Origin: Alphaproteobacteria bacterium
GTDB lineage: Bacteria > Pseudomonadota > Alphaproteobacteria > UBA828
NCBI GenBank assembly: GCA_022826665.1
Contig: JAJDUK010000047.1
Coordinates: 62,001-126,000, forward strand
DNA length: 64,000 bases
Direction: 5' to 3'
The translations under genes and the position numbers were made by a program. Below, piece by piece: positions 38,867 to 49,499 of this stretch. Each line of letters opens with the position of its first letter. Positions within the stretch are counted from its first letter, which is position 1. Under the pieces are notes generated by a model. The model searched no databases. It was not told the origin of the DNA and saw only the letters and a program-made list of their open reading frames with translations.

Positions 38867-39571
38867 ATGTTCGCTGTGGTTCGCTCTGGCGGGAAGCAAT
38901 ACCGCGTCGCGCCGGAGGACGTTATCCGGGTGGAACGGCTCAAGGCCGAAGCCGGCGCGACGATCGAGCTCGGCGAGGTGCTGGCCATGAGCGACGGCGA
39001 GACCGTTTCGCTCGGACAGCCGCTGGTCGAGGGCGCGCGGGTGGCGGCTACGGTGGTCGAGCACACGCGCGGCGACAAGATCATCGTCTTCCGCAAGAAG
39101 CGGCGGAAGAACCATCGCCGCAAGCGCGGGCATCGGCAGGAACTGACCGTGCTCCGCATCGACGAGATTCTGGCGGCGGGCCAGAAGCGGCGCGTGCGCC
39201 GGAAGAAGAAGGCCGCGCCGGCGGAAGGCGAAGAGGCAACCGGCGCCAAGACCAAGAGGTCGACGAGAGCAAAGGCCGCCGCCAAGCCGAGGACGCGGAA
39301 GAAGCCGGCCGCCAAGGCCGAGCCGGCCGAGGAGGCCGCACCCGCACCCGCCGAAGCGGCGACCCCGGAGCCGGCCGAGCCGCCGGTCGAGGAAGCCGCT
39401 GCGCCGCCGGCGGACGAGGCGGCTGAGCCCCAGGCAGAAGAGACGGCCGAGGCGGCAGCCGAAGAGCCTGCGGCCGAGGTGGCTGAGCCTGAGACAGACG
39501 AGACGACCGACGCGCCGGCCGAAGAGACCGCGGACGCTGCTGCGGACGAGCCGGCGGAGGAGAAAAGCTGA
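38867..39571 (+). CDS. rplU: 50S ribosomal protein L21 with long charged C-terminal tail
   Basis: Residues 1-103 are a normal L21 (start [14 protein letters not shown], the [24 protein letters not shown] block and a closing TVLRI). The other 131 residues are low-complexity. About 107-157 is Lys/Arg/Ala-rich, and about 158-234 is Glu/Ala/Pro-rich with hardly any basic residue. L21 is usually near 100 residues. Tailed L21 proteins occur in alphaproteobacteria, but this bipartite basic-then-acidic tail is long. The start chosen is ATG 38867, with GGATGG 5 nt upstream; an ATG 9 nt earlier is possible. Its stop overlaps the rpmA start. Confidence 0.93.
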   Translation: MFAVVRSGGKQYRVAPEDVIRVERLKAEAGATIELGEVLAMSDGETVSLGQPLVEGARVAATVVEHTRGDKIIVFRKKRRKNHRRKRGHRQELTVLRIDEILAAGQKRRVRRKKKAAPAEGEEATGAKTKRSTRAKAAAKPRTRKKPAAKAEPAEEAAPAPAEAATPEPAEPPVEEAAAPPADEAAEPQAEETAEAAAEEPAAEVAEPETDETTDAPAEETADAAADEPAEEKS

Positions 39572-39828
39572 TGGCGCACAAGAAGGCAGGCGGCAGCTCG
39601 CGCAACGGCCGGGACACGGCGGGCCGACGCCTCGGCATCAAGAAGTTCGGCGGCGAGGCGGTGATCCCGGGCAACATCATCGCGCGCCAGCGGGGCACCA
39701 AATGGCACCCCGGCGAGAACGTCGGGATCGGGCGCGATCACACGCTCTTTGCGCTGACCGGCGGCCATGTGCGGTTCGCGCGGCGTAGCGGCGGGAAGAC
39801 GGTCGTCTCGGTCGAGCCGAGCGCGTAA
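39571..39828 (+). CDS. rpmA: 50S ribosomal protein L27
   Basis: This 85-residue protein is a normal L27, starting [15 protein letters not shown] and containing [17 protein letters not shown] and WHPGENVG. The N-terminus has no cleaved extension. It overlaps the rplU stop by one base (TGATG). A hairpin-like GTGCG...CGCAC segment lies in the 57-bp gap before obgE. Confidence 0.97.
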   Translation: MAHKKAGGSSRNGRDTAGRRLGIKKFGGEAVIPGNIIARQRGTKWHPGENVGIGRDHTLFALTGGHVRFARRSGGKTVVSVEPSA

Positions 39829-40892
<1,064 letters not shown>

Positions 40893-40893
<1 letters not shown>

Positions 40894-42023
40894 TGCAGCC
40901 CTCGCTCGCCAACGCAACGCGCACCGTGGTCAAGATCGGCTCGGCGTTGCTCGCCGACCCGGAGACCGGCGCCCTCAACGAAGCCTGGCTGGACGGCCTC
41001 GCCCGCGATGTCGCGTCGCTGCGCGGGCGCGGCAAGGACGTGCTGATCGTCTCGTCGGGCGCAATCGCCATCGGACGCCGCCATCTCGGACTCCCTCAAG
41101 ACGCGCTGAAGCTGGAGGAGATGCAGGCGGCGGCAGCCTGCGGCCAGATCCGGCTGGCTCACGCATATCAGTCGGCGCTCGCCCGCCACGGCATCGGCGT
41201 CGCGCAAATTCTCCTGACCCATGAGGACACCGAGGCGCGCCGGCGCTACCTGAACGCGCGCAGCACCATCAATACGTTGCTCTCGCTCGGCACCGTGCCC
41301 GTGATCAACGAGAACGACACCGTCGCCACCAACGAGATCCGCTTTGGCGACAACGACCGGCTCGCGGCACGGGTGGCGGTGATGATGAGCGCGGACCTGC
41401 TGGTCCTGCTCTCCGATGTCGACGGCCTCTACGAGAACGACCCGCGGCACGACGCGGACGCACGCTGGATTCCCACGGTCGAGCGCATCACGCCCCAGAT
41501 CGAGGCGATGGCGGGCGACATAGGCACGCCGAGTGCCGCTGGCGGCATGGTGACCAAGATCGCTGCGGCCAAGCACGCGATGGCGGCGGGCTGCCATATG
41601 GTGATCGCGGAGGGCGCGGTCGAACGACCTCTCACCGCGCTGGAAGGTGGCGCCCGTTCGACCTGGTTTGTCTCCACCGCGACGCCGCGCGCGGCCCGCA
41701 AGAGCTGGATCGCGAGCGCGCTGGAGCCGCGCGGCACCCTCGTGATCGACGACGGCGCCTGGCGCGCGCTGCTCAAGGGCCGGAGCCTGCTGCCCGCCGG
41801 CGTGAAGGCGGTGGAAGGCACCTTCGAGCGCGGCGATGCGGTGGCGATCAGGGTCGAGCATGGACGCGAGGCCGGCCGCGGTCTGGTGGCCTATTCCGCC
41901 GCCGATGCACGCCGTATTGTCGGCCACAAATCCCGTGAAATAGAACGGATCCTCGGCTACCGTGGCCGCGCCGAGATGATCCACCGCGACGATCTCGTGC
42001 TCGACGAGGAGCAAGGACCGTGA
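40893..42023 (+). CDS. proB: Glutamate 5-kinase
   Basis: This 376-residue enzyme starts proline synthesis by phosphorylating glutamate. The amino-acid-kinase domain includes [19 protein letters not shown], the NENDTV substrate segment and [15 protein letters not shown] domain covers about 275-365. ATG 40893 overlaps the obgE stop as TGATG; a GTG one codon upstream is also open. It is coupled to proA. Confidence 0.95.
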
Positions 42024-43312
42024 GCATGGCCGAGGTGGCGCGAAGCCGCGAGACCGAACAGGACATTGCCGCCGAGATGGCCGCGCTCGGGGCCGAGGCG
42101 CGCGTGGCGGCGCGGGCGCTCGCGGCAAGCTCGGCCGAGGCGAGGCGGCACGCGCTCAAGGCGGCGGCGGCGGCGATCCGACGCGATGAAGCGGCGATCC
42201 TGGAGGCGAACGCCAGGGACATGGCTGCCGCCAAGGCGTCCGGCCTCAGCGGCGCCCTGCTCGACCGCCTCGCCCTCGATCCCGGCCGGGTCGAGGCGAT
42301 GGCCGCAGGGGTCGAGCAGGTGGCCGCCCTCGACGACCCGCTCGGCCGCCTGCTGCGCGAGTGGGAGCGGCCCAATGGGCTTCGCATCCACCGGGTCTCG
42401 GTGCCGATCGGCGTCATCGGGATCATCTACGAATCGCGACCCAACGTGACCGCCGACGCCGGCGCGCTCTGCCTGATGGCGGGGAACGCGGCGATCCTGC
42501 GCGGCGGCTCCGAGAGCTGGCACTCCTCGCGCGCCATTGCGGCGTCGCTGCGCGCTGCGCTCGCCGAGACCGGGCTGCCGGCAGGCTGCATCCAGCTCGT
42601 GCCGACGACCGCCCGGGCCGCGGTCGGCATCCTGCTCCGCATGGACGACGCGCTCGACCTGATCGTGCCGCGCGGCGGGCGCTCGCTGATCGAGCGGGTG
42701 CTGGCGGAGAGCCGGGTGCCGGTGATGGCGCACCTGGACGGCAACTGCCACGTCTACGTGCATGCCGCCGCCGACCCCGAGAAGGCGCGCGACGTCACCT
42801 TCAACGCCAAGATGCGGCGGACCGGAATCTGCGGCGCGGCGGAGACCCTGCTGGTCGATGCTGCCGCCGCGGACACGCTGCCCGCGATCCTCGAGCCCCT
42901 GTTCGACGCCGGCTGCGAGGTGCGGGGCGATGCGCGCGTGCAGGCGCTGGACACGCGAGTCGTGCCGGTAAACGACGCCGACTGGGGAACCGAGTACCTC
43001 GACGCGATCATCTCGGTCGGGGTGGTGGACGGACTCGACGCGGCAATCGCCCACGTCAACGAGCACGGCTCGCACCATACCGACAGCATCATTACGGAGG
43101 ACGCCGCCGCCGCCGAGCGCTTCATGGAAGCAGTCGACAGCGGGATCGTGCTCCACAACGCCTCGACCCAGTTCGCCGACGGCGGCGAGTTCGGCATGGG
43201 GGCCGAGATCGGCATCTCTACCGGCAAGCTGCACGCGCGCGGGCCGGTGGGTGTCGAGCAACTCACCACCTACAAGTACAAGGTCTACGGCGACGGGCAG
43301 GTTCGCCCCTGA
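42020..43312 (+). CDS. proA: Gamma-glutamyl phosphate reductase
   Basis: This 430-residue NADPH enzyme makes glutamate semialdehyde for proline. The catalytic cysteine is Cys271 in [21 protein letters not shown] (135-144) and the VPRGG segment (217-221) are family blocks, and KYKVYGDG-type residues close the protein. GTG 42020 overlaps the proB stop (GTGA); ATG 42026 is the alternative. Confidence 0.96.
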   Translation: MSMAEVARSRETEQDIAAEMAALGAEARVAARALAASSAEARRHALKAAAAAIRRDEAAILEANARDMAAAKASGLSGALLDRLALDPGRVEAMAAGVEQVAALDDPLGRLLREWERPNGLRIHRVSVPIGVIGIIYESRPNVTADAGALCLMAGNAAILRGGSESWHSSRAIAASLRAALAETGLPAGCIQLVPTTARAAVGILLRMDDALDLIVPRGGRSLIERVLAESRVPVMAHLDGNCHVYVHAAADPEKARDVTFNAKMRRTGICGAAETLLVDAAAADTLPAILEPLFDAGCEVRGDARVQALDTRVVPVNDADWGTEYLDAIISVGVVDGLDAAIAHVNEHGSHHTDSIITEDAAAAERFMEAVDSGIVLHNASTQFADGGEFGMGAEIGISTGKLHARGPVGVEQLTTYKYKVYGDGQVRP

Positions 43313-43326
43313 CCGCGCTCGTGCCC

Positions 43327-43962
43327 ATGCGCCGGCGGCGGTCGCGGCCCGTGTCGGGCGGCGCCCCGCGTGTGCGGCCGCCCGGTCGCAAGGTCGGCCT
43401 GCTCGGCGGCTCCTTTAATCCGGCTCATGAGGGCCATCGCCACATCAGCCTGCTGGCGCTCAAGCGCCTGGACCTGCACGAGGTCTGGTGGCTGGTCTCG
43501 CCGCAGAACCCGCTCAAGCCCCGCGCCGGAATGGCGACGTTCGACGCACGCCTCGCCAGCGCGAAGGCCGCGGTGGGCGACCGGCGGCTCCGGGTGAGCG
43601 ATATCGAGCGCCGCCTCGGCAGCTGCTATTCGGTCGACACGGTCGCCCGGCTCAAGCGGTGCTTCCCGCGGCACCGGCTGGTCTGGATCGTCGGCGCCGA
43701 CAACCTGCCGACACTCGCCGAGTGGCGGCGCTGGCCCGCGCTCTTCCGGGCACTACCCGTTGCGGTCATCGACCGCTGGCCTTACTCTCGCTATGCCAGT
43801 GTGGTTAAGCCTGCGAAACGATTCGCACGCCAAAGAATGGCGGAACGCCGAGCGACAGGGCTCGCGCGGAGCGAGCCGCCCGCCTGGATGGTTATCCATG
43901 GACCGCTGCATCCCGCCTCGGCGACAGCGTTGCGCGCCGCGAGCGGCGCCGCGGGCCGATAA
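43327..43962 (+). CDS. nadD: Nicotinate-nucleotide adenylyltransferase
   Basis: This 211-residue enzyme makes deamido-NAD from nicotinate mononucleotide. The nucleotidyltransferase motif GGSFNPAHEGH (27-37) has both His34 and His37. LVWIVGADNL and AEWRRW match NadD. The first 20 residues are Arg/Pro-rich and probably dispensable. ATG 43327 is preferred; GTG 43321 is possible, and neither has a strong Shine-Dalgarno site, so coupling to proA is likely. The classical ISSTxIR motif near the C-terminus is degenerate (HPASATALR). Confidence 0.9.
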   Translation: MRRRRSRPVSGGAPRVRPPGRKVGLLGGSFNPAHEGHRHISLLALKRLDLHEVWWLVSPQNPLKPRAGMATFDARLASAKAAVGDRRLRVSDIERRLGSCYSVDTVARLKRCFPRHRLVWIVGADNLPTLAEWRRWPALFRALPVAVIDRWPYSRYASVVKPAKRFARQRMAERRATGLARSEPPAWMVIHGPLHPASATALRAASGAAGR

Positions 43963-43971
43963 GGGGAGGCT

Positions 43972-43985
43972 GGAGGAGCACCATA
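43972..43985 (+). promoter_or_regulatory. Strong Shine-Dalgarno site placing the rsfS start at a near-cognate codon
   Basis: GGAGG (43972-43976) is followed by six bases and then ATA at 43983-43985. The frame is the RsfS frame. There is no ATG, GTG or TTG in that frame between here and 44142, which is inside the conserved domain. ACG at 43986 is the other near-cognate candidate. Confidence 0.6.
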
Positions 43986-44399
43986 ACGGTACCTGATCGA
44001 CCTGTTAGGTCCACGCGCCGGGAGTCGGGCAAGGCCGACGCCGCGGCGCTTCACCGGGCCGTCGCCGGCGCTCTTGCAGACGCCAAGGCGGAGGACATCG
44101 TCACAATCGACCTCGACGGCAAGACCACGATCGCCGACCTCATGGTCATCGCCAGCGGACGGTCGAAACGCCACGTCAACGCAGTGGCGGAACGACTCTT
44201 GAAGCAGCTCAAGGACGACGGCACGCCGGCCCTCGCGGCGGAGGGGCGCGAGAACTCGGACTGGGTGCTGATCGATGCCGGCGACATTATCGTGCACGTC
44301 TTCCGGCCGGAAATTCGCGCCCTCTACAACCTTGAGAAGATGTGGTCCGTCGAGGCCATCGGCGCGGCCGAAGAGCAGGCGCTTGCCGGTGAGGACTAA
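43983..44399 (+). CDS. rsfS: Ribosomal silencing factor RsfS, probable near-cognate start
   Basis: This protein blocks joining of ribosomal subunits by binding L14. From ATA 43983 it would have 138 residues. The family core begins with ALADAKAEDIVTIDLDGKT (about residues 28-46) and continues IADLMVIASGRSKRHV, ENSDWVLIDAGD and HVF-x-PEIR. The first ATG in frame (44142) is in the middle of this core, so translation must begin earlier. The only well-placed ribosome site (GGAGG) stands 6 nt before ATA. A sequencing error that hides an ATG or GTG is the alternative. The gene is in the normal nadD-rsfS-rlmH order. Confidence 0.85.
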   Translation: MTVPDRPVRSTRRESGKADAAALHRAVAGALADAKAEDIVTIDLDGKTTIADLMVIASGRSKRHVNAVAERLLKQLKDDGTPALAAEGRENSDWVLIDAGDIIVHVFRPEIRALYNLEKMWSVEAIGAAEEQALAGED

Positions 44400-44451
44400 C
44401 GGCGCGGTCCTGCCCGCCGCTTAGTCGGAAAGTAAGGACTGCCCGCAGCCG

Positions 44452-44904
44452 ATGCGCCTTGTCGTGGCGGCAGTGGGCCGCGGCCGGGAGGACCCGGCGC
44501 AACGGCTCTTCGAGGACTACCGCACGCGCCTGCCCTGGCCGCTGGAGCTACGCGAGGTCCGGGCCGGCGGCGGTGGTGAGGCAGGGCGCGAACGCGAGGC
44601 GGCGGCGCTGCTGAAGGGGCTGTCGGCTGACGCCCATATCGTCGCTCTGGATGGCGCCGGAAAGGCGCTCACCAGCGAGGAATTCGCGGCGAGGCTGGCA
44701 AACATCCGCGACGACGGCACGGCAGTCTTGGCGTTCCTGATCGGCGGGGCCGACGGGCACGGGGAGGCCGTTCTCGCCCGCGCAGATATGGTGCTCTCGC
44801 TGGGGCCGATGACCTGGCCGCACCTGCTGGTGCGCGCGATGCTGGCGGAGCAGCTGTGGCGGGCGGCGAGTATCCTCTCGGGCCACCCCTATCACCGAGG
44901 TTGA
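44452..44904 (+). CDS. rlmH: 23S rRNA pseudouridine-1915 N3-methyltransferase
   Basis: This 150-residue SPOUT methyltransferase modifies helix 69 of 23S rRNA. The AFLIGGADGHGE motif (about 97-108) and the C-terminal ILSGHPYHRG knot are diagnostic. Length is normal. It ends 17 bp from the convergent dehydrogenase stop. Confidence 0.96.
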   Translation: MRLVVAAVGRGREDPAQRLFEDYRTRLPWPLELREVRAGGGGEAGREREAAALLKGLSADAHIVALDGAGKALTSEEFAARLANIRDDGTAVLAFLIGGADGHGEAVLARADMVLSLGPMTWPHLLVRAMLAEQLWRAASILSGHPYHRG

Positions 44905-44920
44905 GCCGCGGCAGGGCCCC

Positions 44921-45793
44921 TCAGCGGGTCGGGACCGGCGTGCCGGTGGAGTAGTCGTAGAAGCCCTTGCCGGTCTTGCGGCCGAGCCAGCCGGCCTCGA
45001 CGTACTTGGCCAGCAGCGGGCAGGGCCGGTACTTGCTGTCCGCTAGGCCCTCGTAGAGCACCTGCATGATCGAGTGGCAGGTGTCGAGACCGATGAAATC
45101 GGCGAGCTCCAGCGGCCCCATGCGGTGATGGGCGCCGAGCTTCATCGCCGTGTCGATGGCCTTCACCGTGCCGACGCCTTCGTAGAGCGCGTAGATCGCC
45201 TCGTTGACCATCGGCATCAGGATGCGGTTCACGATGAAGGCGGGGAAATCCTCGGCCATGGCCGGGATCTTGCCCATGCGCTCGGTCACCGTGCGCGCGG
45301 TCTCGTAGGTCTCCTCTTCGGTCGCGATGCCGCGCACCAGCTCTACCAGCTCCATCATCGGCACCGGGTTCATGAAGTGCATGCCCATGAACTTGCCGGG
45401 CCGGTCGGTGCTCGCCGCGAGGCGGGTGACGGGCAACGACGAGCTGTTGGTGCAGATGATGGTGTGCTCAGGCAGCGTGCCGCGCAGCGCGGCGAAGACC
45501 TCCTTCTTGACCGCCTCGTCCTCGATGACCGCCTCGATCACCATGTCGACGTCCTTGATGGAGTCGAGGCCGACGGCGGTCGCGATGCGGTCCAGCGCCG
45601 CCGCCGGCTGGTCGTCGGCGATCAAACCCTTGCGCGCTTGGCGGCCGAGGTTGATACGGATGGACTCCAGTGCTGTATCGAGCTCGGACTGCCCGAGATC
45701 GGTGAGCGTCACGTCGTAGCCCGCGAGCGCGGCGACATGGGCGATGCCGCTGCCCATGCGGCCCGCTCCGATGATTCCGATCGATTGCACCAT
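44921..45793 (-). CDS. 3-hydroxyacyl-CoA dehydrogenase (hydroxybutyryl-CoA type)
   Basis: This 290-residue enzyme oxidises 3-hydroxyacyl-CoA with NAD. The Rossmann motif is [10 protein letters not shown] (9-18). Substrate-side residues include CTNSSSLPV and [14 protein letters not shown], and the C-terminal domain has [14 protein letters not shown]. It is close to hydroxybutyryl-CoA dehydrogenases (Hbd/PaaH group) by size. It is the last gene of etfB-etfA-hbd on the minus strand, 9 bp after etfA. Whether it acts in degradation or in poly-3-hydroxybutyrate or crotonyl-CoA metabolism is open. Confidence 0.93.
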   Translation of the reverse strand: MVQSIGIIGAGRMGSGIAHVAALAGYDVTLTDLGQSELDTALESIRINLGRQARKGLIADDQPAAALDRIATAVGLDSIKDVDMVIEAVIEDEAVKKEVFAALRGTLPEHTIICTNSSSLPVTRLAASTDRPGKFMGMHFMNPVPMMELVELVRGIATEEETYETARTVTERMGKIPAMAEDFPAFIVNRILMPMVNEAIYALYEGVGTVKAIDTAMKLGAHHRMGPLELADFIGLDTCHSIMQVLYEGLADSKYRPCPLLAKYVEAGWLGRKTGKGFYDYSTGTPVPTR

Positions 45794-45802
45794 GGCTGCG
45801 GA

Positions 45803-46756
45803 TCAGGCCTTGGAGATGCCCTGGCGGTCGAGCTCTTCAGCGAGCTCCGGAAGGGCCTTGAACAGGTCGGCCACGAGGCCGAAGTCAGCGATCTGGAAGA
45901 TCGGCGCTTCTTCGTCCTTGTTGATGGCGCAGATCACCCGGCTGTCCTTCATCCCGGCGAGATGCTGGATCGCACCGGAAATGCCGACCGCGAGGTAGAG
46001 ATCGGGCGCCACCACCTTGCCGGTCTGCCCGACCTGGAAGTCGTTGGGCACGTAGCCCGCGTCGACCGCTGCGCGCGAAGCGCCGACGGCGGCGCCCAGC
46101 CGGTCCGCCACCGCCTCGATCAGCGGGAAGTTCTCGCCGCTCTGCATCCCGCGCCCGCCCGAGATCACGATGCCGGCGCTGGTGAGCTCCGGCCGGTCGG
46201 ACTTGCTGAGCTCGTGTTTGACGAAGCGGACCAGGCCCTGGTCGCCGGCGCCGGAGACCGCCTCGATCGCGGCGCTGCCGCCCTCGGCGGGTGCCGCATC
46301 GAACGCTGTGGTGCGCACCGTCACCACCTTCGTCGCATCGCCGCTCTCCACGGTGGCCAGCGCGTTGCCCGCATAGGTCGGGCGCACGAAGACGCTGTCC
46401 GAAGCGATTCCGATGATGTCGGAGACCTGGGCCACGTCGAGCAGGGCCGCGACCCGCGGCATGACGTTCTTGCCGAAGGTGGTGGCCGACGCAATCAGGT
46501 GGCTGTAGCCCTCCGCGAGGCCGACCAGCAGCGGCGCCAGGTTCTCGGCAATGCCGTGCTCGTAGGCCGGATCGTCCGCGTGCAGGACCTTGGCGACGCC
46601 TGCGGCCTGCGCCGCGGCCTCGGCGACCTTCCCGGCACCGGAACCCGCGACCAGCACGTGCACCTCGCCGCCCAGCGCCTGCGCGGCGGTGACCGCGTTG
46701 AGGCTCGGCCGCTTCAGCTCGGCGTTGTCGTGCTCGGCGATGACGAGGGTACTCAT
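45803..46756 (-). CDS. etfA: Electron transfer flavoprotein alpha subunit
   Basis: This 317-residue subunit binds FAD and, with EtfB, takes electrons from acyl-CoA dehydrogenases to ETF:ubiquinone oxidoreductase. The C-terminal FAD domain has SGGRGM (about 193-198), [13 protein letters not shown] and [13 protein letters not shown]. Its ATG overlaps the etfB stop (ATGA). Three acyl-CoA dehydrogenases in this window are potential partners. Confidence 0.96.
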   Translation of the reverse strand: MSTLVIAEHDNAELKRPSLNAVTAAQALGGEVHVLVAGSGAGKVAEAAAQAAGVAKVLHADDPAYEHGIAENLAPLLVGLAEGYSHLIASATTFGKNVMPRVAALLDVAQVSDIIGIASDSVFVRPTYAGNALATVESGDATKVVTVRTTAFDAAPAEGGSAAIEAVSGAGDQGLVRFVKHELSKSDRPELTSAGIVISGGRGMQSGENFPLIEAVADRLGAAVGASRAAVDAGYVPNDFQVGQTGKVVAPDLYLAVGISGAIQHLAGMKDSRVICAINKDEEAPIFQIADFGLVADLFKALPELAEELDRQGISKA

Positions 46757-47505
46757 CCGATCACCTTGGCGTCGTCGCGCAGCTTCGCGACGAGCTCTGC
46801 GACGTCCGCCACCTTGATTCCCGCCTCGCGCTTGGGCGGCTCCTCTACCTTGTGGATCGCGAGCCTGGGGCTGATATCCACACCGAGCGCGTCCGCCTCC
46901 CGTCGGTCGATGGGCTTCTTCTTGGCCTTCATGATGTTGGGGAGCGAGGCATAGCGCGGCTCGTTGAGCCTGAGATCGGTGGTGACCACCGCCGGCAGGT
47001 TGACGTTGAGGGTCTCGAGCCCGCCGTCGATCTCGCGAGTCACGTCCGCCGTCCCATCCTTGAACTCGATCTCGGAGGCGAAGGTCGCCTGCGGCCAGCC
47101 GAGCAGCGCTGCCAGCATCTGGCCGGTCTGGTTGCTGTCGTCGTCGATGGCCTGCTTGCCCATGATGACGAGGCCGGGCTGCTCCTCGTCTGCGATCACC
47201 TTCAGCAGGCGCGCCACGGCCAGCGGCTGCAGCTCCGCCTCGGTCACGATGTGGACCGCGCGGTCGGCACCCATGGCGAGCGCCGTGCGCAGCGTCTCCT
47301 GTGCCTTGTCGGCGCCGGCGGAGACCGCAACCACCTCATTGGCACTACCGGCTTCCTTCATCCGCACGGCTTCTTCGACGGCGATCTCGCAGAACGGGTT
47401 CATCGCCATCTTCACGTTCGCGGTCTCGACCCCGGTCTGATCGGACTTCACCCGCACCTTCACGTTGGGGTCGATCGTGCGCTTGACCGCGACCAAGACC
47501 TTCAT
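46753..47505 (-). CDS. etfB: Electron transfer flavoprotein beta subunit
   Basis: This 250-residue subunit has the [14 protein letters not shown] opening, the [14 protein letters not shown] segment, [18 protein letters not shown] and a typical nucleotide-binding C-terminus. It is first in the operon etfB-etfA-hbd. ATG 47505 is preferred; the frame continues upstream but with no family similarity. A TTGACA -35 (47600-47605, minus strand) lies about 95 bp upstream. Confidence 0.96.
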   Translation of the reverse strand: MKVLVAVKRTIDPNVKVRVKSDQTGVETANVKMAMNPFCEIAVEEAVRMKEAGSANEVVAVSAGADKAQETLRTALAMGADRAVHIVTEAELQPLAVARLLKVIADEEQPGLVIMGKQAIDDDSNQTGQMLAALLGWPQATFASEIEFKDGTADVTREIDGGLETLNVNLPAVVTTDLRLNEPRYASLPNIMKAKKKPIDRREADALGVDISPRLAIHKVEEPPKREAGIKVADVAELVAKLRDDAKVIG

Positions 47506-47576
47506 GGGCCTACCCACTGGACGACAATACGAAGCTATTGGTGCGCCGCAGCGATTACCCCGCTGCGCGCGGCGGC

Positions 47577-47605
47577 ACACTATGACTGGCCTCAAAACCT
47601 GTCAA
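47577..47605 (-). promoter_or_regulatory. Candidate promoter of etfB-etfA-hbd
   Basis: On the minus strand a perfect TTGACA (47605-47600) is followed 15 nt later by CATAGT or 17 nt later by TAGTGT as the -10. Transcription would begin near 47570, leaving a leader of about 65 nt before etfB. The -35 is strong and the -10 is ambiguous. Confidence 0.5.
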
Positions 47606-47727
47606 CGCCGGTACCTCAATTTGCGTGCCAGTGTTGGTTGACGACCGTGCCCGTCTGGACGCTGCCCGAGGCTGCGCGTAGAAATGGCTCGGTTCCGCCG
47701 TCTGCGTCGGGGCACGCGGGCATCGAA

Positions 47728-47744
47728 GAGGGGAGGCAACGCTG
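47728..47744 (+). promoter_or_regulatory. Shine-Dalgarno site placing a CTG start codon
   Basis: GGAGG in the GAGGGGAGG run (47728-47736) is followed by five bases and CTG at 47742-47744. The frame is the luciferase-like oxidoreductase frame. The first ATG/GTG/TTG in frame is at 47889, about 50 codons into the conserved fold. ACG 47739 is a less likely start. Confidence 0.6.
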
Positions 47745-48683
47745 TCAATCGCCGTCGGCCTCGGGCTTAACGCGTTTCCGTTCTCGGGTGCGGCCGCCTT
47801 CTGGCGCTGGGTCGACCTCTGCGAAGAGGGCGGGGTCGATTCGCTGTGGCAGACCGACCGCCTGGTTTCGGAGGAACCCTTCCTCGAGGTGATGAGCGTG
47901 ATGGCGGCGCTCGCGGGCCGCACCCAGCGCATCAAGTTCGGCATGAACGTCGCCTCGGTCGGGCTGCGCGACCCGCTGTTGCTGGCCAAGCAGTGCGCCA
48001 CCATCGACGTGCTGAGCGAGGGGCGCCTGCTGCCGGCCTTCGGCATCGGTGCGATCCGCGCGCCGGACTGGGCGGCGACCGGCACGGACACCAAGGGCCG
48101 CGGCCGGCGCACCGACGAGGGGCTGGACCTCATCGCCCGGCTCTGGACCGAGGACTCGGTCGATTTCGAGGGCGAGTTCTATCGCTACTCGGGCGCGAGG
48201 ATCGAGCCGAAGCCGGTGCAGGCGGCGCTACCTCTCTGGCTCGGCGGCTCGAGCAAGCCGGCGATCCGGCGCACGGCGCGCATCGGCACGGGCTGGCTGG
48301 CCGGGCTGGAGACGCCGGAGCAGGTGGCGCCCGCCATCGCCGGGATCAAGCAGGCGCTCGCCGAGACCGGGCGGCGCATCGACGCGGACCATTACGGTGC
48401 GAGCTTCTCCTTCCGTTTCGGCAGCTGGGACGAGCCGCTCATGCAACGGGTCGGCGAGACCTACAGAGTGCGGTTCCAGCGCGATCCCGAGGGCGGCATC
48501 GTCGCCGGCGATGCTGCGGCCATCATGGACCGGATCGAGGCTTTCGTCGCGGCCGGCGCGTCCAAGTTCGTGCTGTGGCCGCTCGGGAGCGACGACGATG
48601 ACTTCCTGGACCAGACACGCCGCCTGATCGAGGAGGTACAGCCGGCGGTCGAGGCCCTGAACCGCCGGGTCGACGCCGCATGA
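47742..48683 (+). CDS. Luciferase-like (LLM class) flavin oxidoreductase, probable CTG start
   Basis: This protein belongs to the bacterial luciferase/F420-dependent oxidoreductase superfamily (TIM barrel, FMN or F420). From CTG 47742 it is 313 residues, the normal size. The N-terminal strand AVGLGLNAFPFSG and the GVDSLWQTDRL segment (about residues 32-42) are standard for the family and lie upstream of any canonical start. Later blocks are TQRIKFGMNV, GAIRAPDWAATG-type loops and LWLGGSSKPAIRR. The substrate is not predictable. It ends 7 bp before the hydratase gene, probably as one transcript. Confidence 0.85.
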   Translation: MSIAVGLGLNAFPFSGAAAFWRWVDLCEEGGVDSLWQTDRLVSEEPFLEVMSVMAALAGRTQRIKFGMNVASVGLRDPLLLAKQCATIDVLSEGRLLPAFGIGAIRAPDWAATGTDTKGRGRRTDEGLDLIARLWTEDSVDFEGEFYRYSGARIEPKPVQAALPLWLGGSSKPAIRRTARIGTGWLAGLETPEQVAPAIAGIKQALAETGRRIDADHYGASFSFRFGSWDEPLMQRVGETYRVRFQRDPEGGIVAGDAAAIMDRIEAFVAAGASKFVLWPLGSDDDDFLDQTRRLIEEVQPAVEALNRRVDAA

Positions 48684-48690
48684 CGCCCGC

Positions 48691-49485
48691 ATGACACCGC
48701 TCGCCATCGATCAGGCGGTGGCGCTCTACGTCGCGGCGCGGCATCGCCGGCAGCGAATCGCCGTGCTGCCCGAGGACTGCCGGCCGGCCTCGCTCGACGA
48801 GGCCTATGCGGTGCAGGCCGTGCTCAACGACCGGCTGGGCGAGACCCACGGCGCCGTCTGCGGCCGCAAGATCGGCTGCACCACGCCGGTGATGCAGCGC
48901 TACCTGGAGATCGCGCATCCCTGCGCCGGCGCGCTCTACGAGCGCCGGACCCTGAGCGCCCCCGCGACCGTGCCCTACGCCGACCACTGGCGGCCGGGCG
49001 TGGAGTGCGAGATCGCGGTGCGGCTCGGACAACCGTTGCCGGCTGACGCTGCCCCCTTCGACCGTGCCGCCGTCGCGGACGCGGTGGAGGCGTGCATGGC
49101 CGCCATCGAGATCGTGGACGACCGCTACGACGATTTTCGGGCTCTCGATACGCCGACGCTGATCGCCGACGATTTCTTCAGCGCCGGCGCCGTGCTCGGC
49201 CCGCCGGTCGCCGGCTGGCGCGAGGTCGACCTTGCGGCGGCGGGGGGCACCATGGCGATCAACGGTGCGCGCGTGGGCGCTGGCACCGGGGCCGACGTGA
49301 TGGGCCATCCCTTCGAGGCGCTGACCTGGCTTGCGAACCACGCTGCGTCAAGCGGGCATCCGCTCCAGGCCGGCGACGTAGTGCTGACCGGCAGCGTGGT
49401 CGAGACCAAGTGGGTCGAGCCCGGCGATACGGTCCGCGTCGAAATCGAGGGCCTGGGCGAGGCCAGTGTCACGTTTGCTCGATAA
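48691..49485 (+). CDS. 2-keto-4-pentenoate hydratase/decarboxylase family protein
   Basis: This 264-residue protein is a member of the MhpD/fumarylacetoacetase-like hydratase group of aromatic meta-cleavage pathways. Typical elements are RKIGCTTPVMQRY (about 58-70), the GVECEIAVRLGQPLP metal region and the C-terminal VVLTGS segment. Metal-binding acidic residues are at GVECEIA. No other meta-cleavage genes are adjacent, so the substrate may be unrelated. It follows the luciferase-like gene by 7 bp. Confidence 0.87.
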   Translation: MTPLAIDQAVALYVAARHRRQRIAVLPEDCRPASLDEAYAVQAVLNDRLGETHGAVCGRKIGCTTPVMQRYLEIAHPCAGALYERRTLSAPATVPYADHWRPGVECEIAVRLGQPLPADAAPFDRAAVADAVEACMAAIEIVDDRYDDFRALDTPTLIADDFFSAGAVLGPPVAGWREVDLAAAGGTMAINGARVGAGTGADVMGHPFEALTWLANHAASSGHPLQAGDVVLTGSVVETKWVEPGDTVRVEIEGLGEASVTFAR

Positions 49486-49499
49486 GCAGAGCAGGCGCG

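Noticed and set aside
44142-44399. Starting rsfS at the first ATG (85 residues)
   Set aside because: It would remove the conserved N-terminal half of the domain; the reading frame upstream is clearly RsfS.
47889-48683. Starting the luciferase-like gene at GTG 47889
   Set aside because: The first strands of the barrel, with family-typical residues, lie upstream in the same frame.
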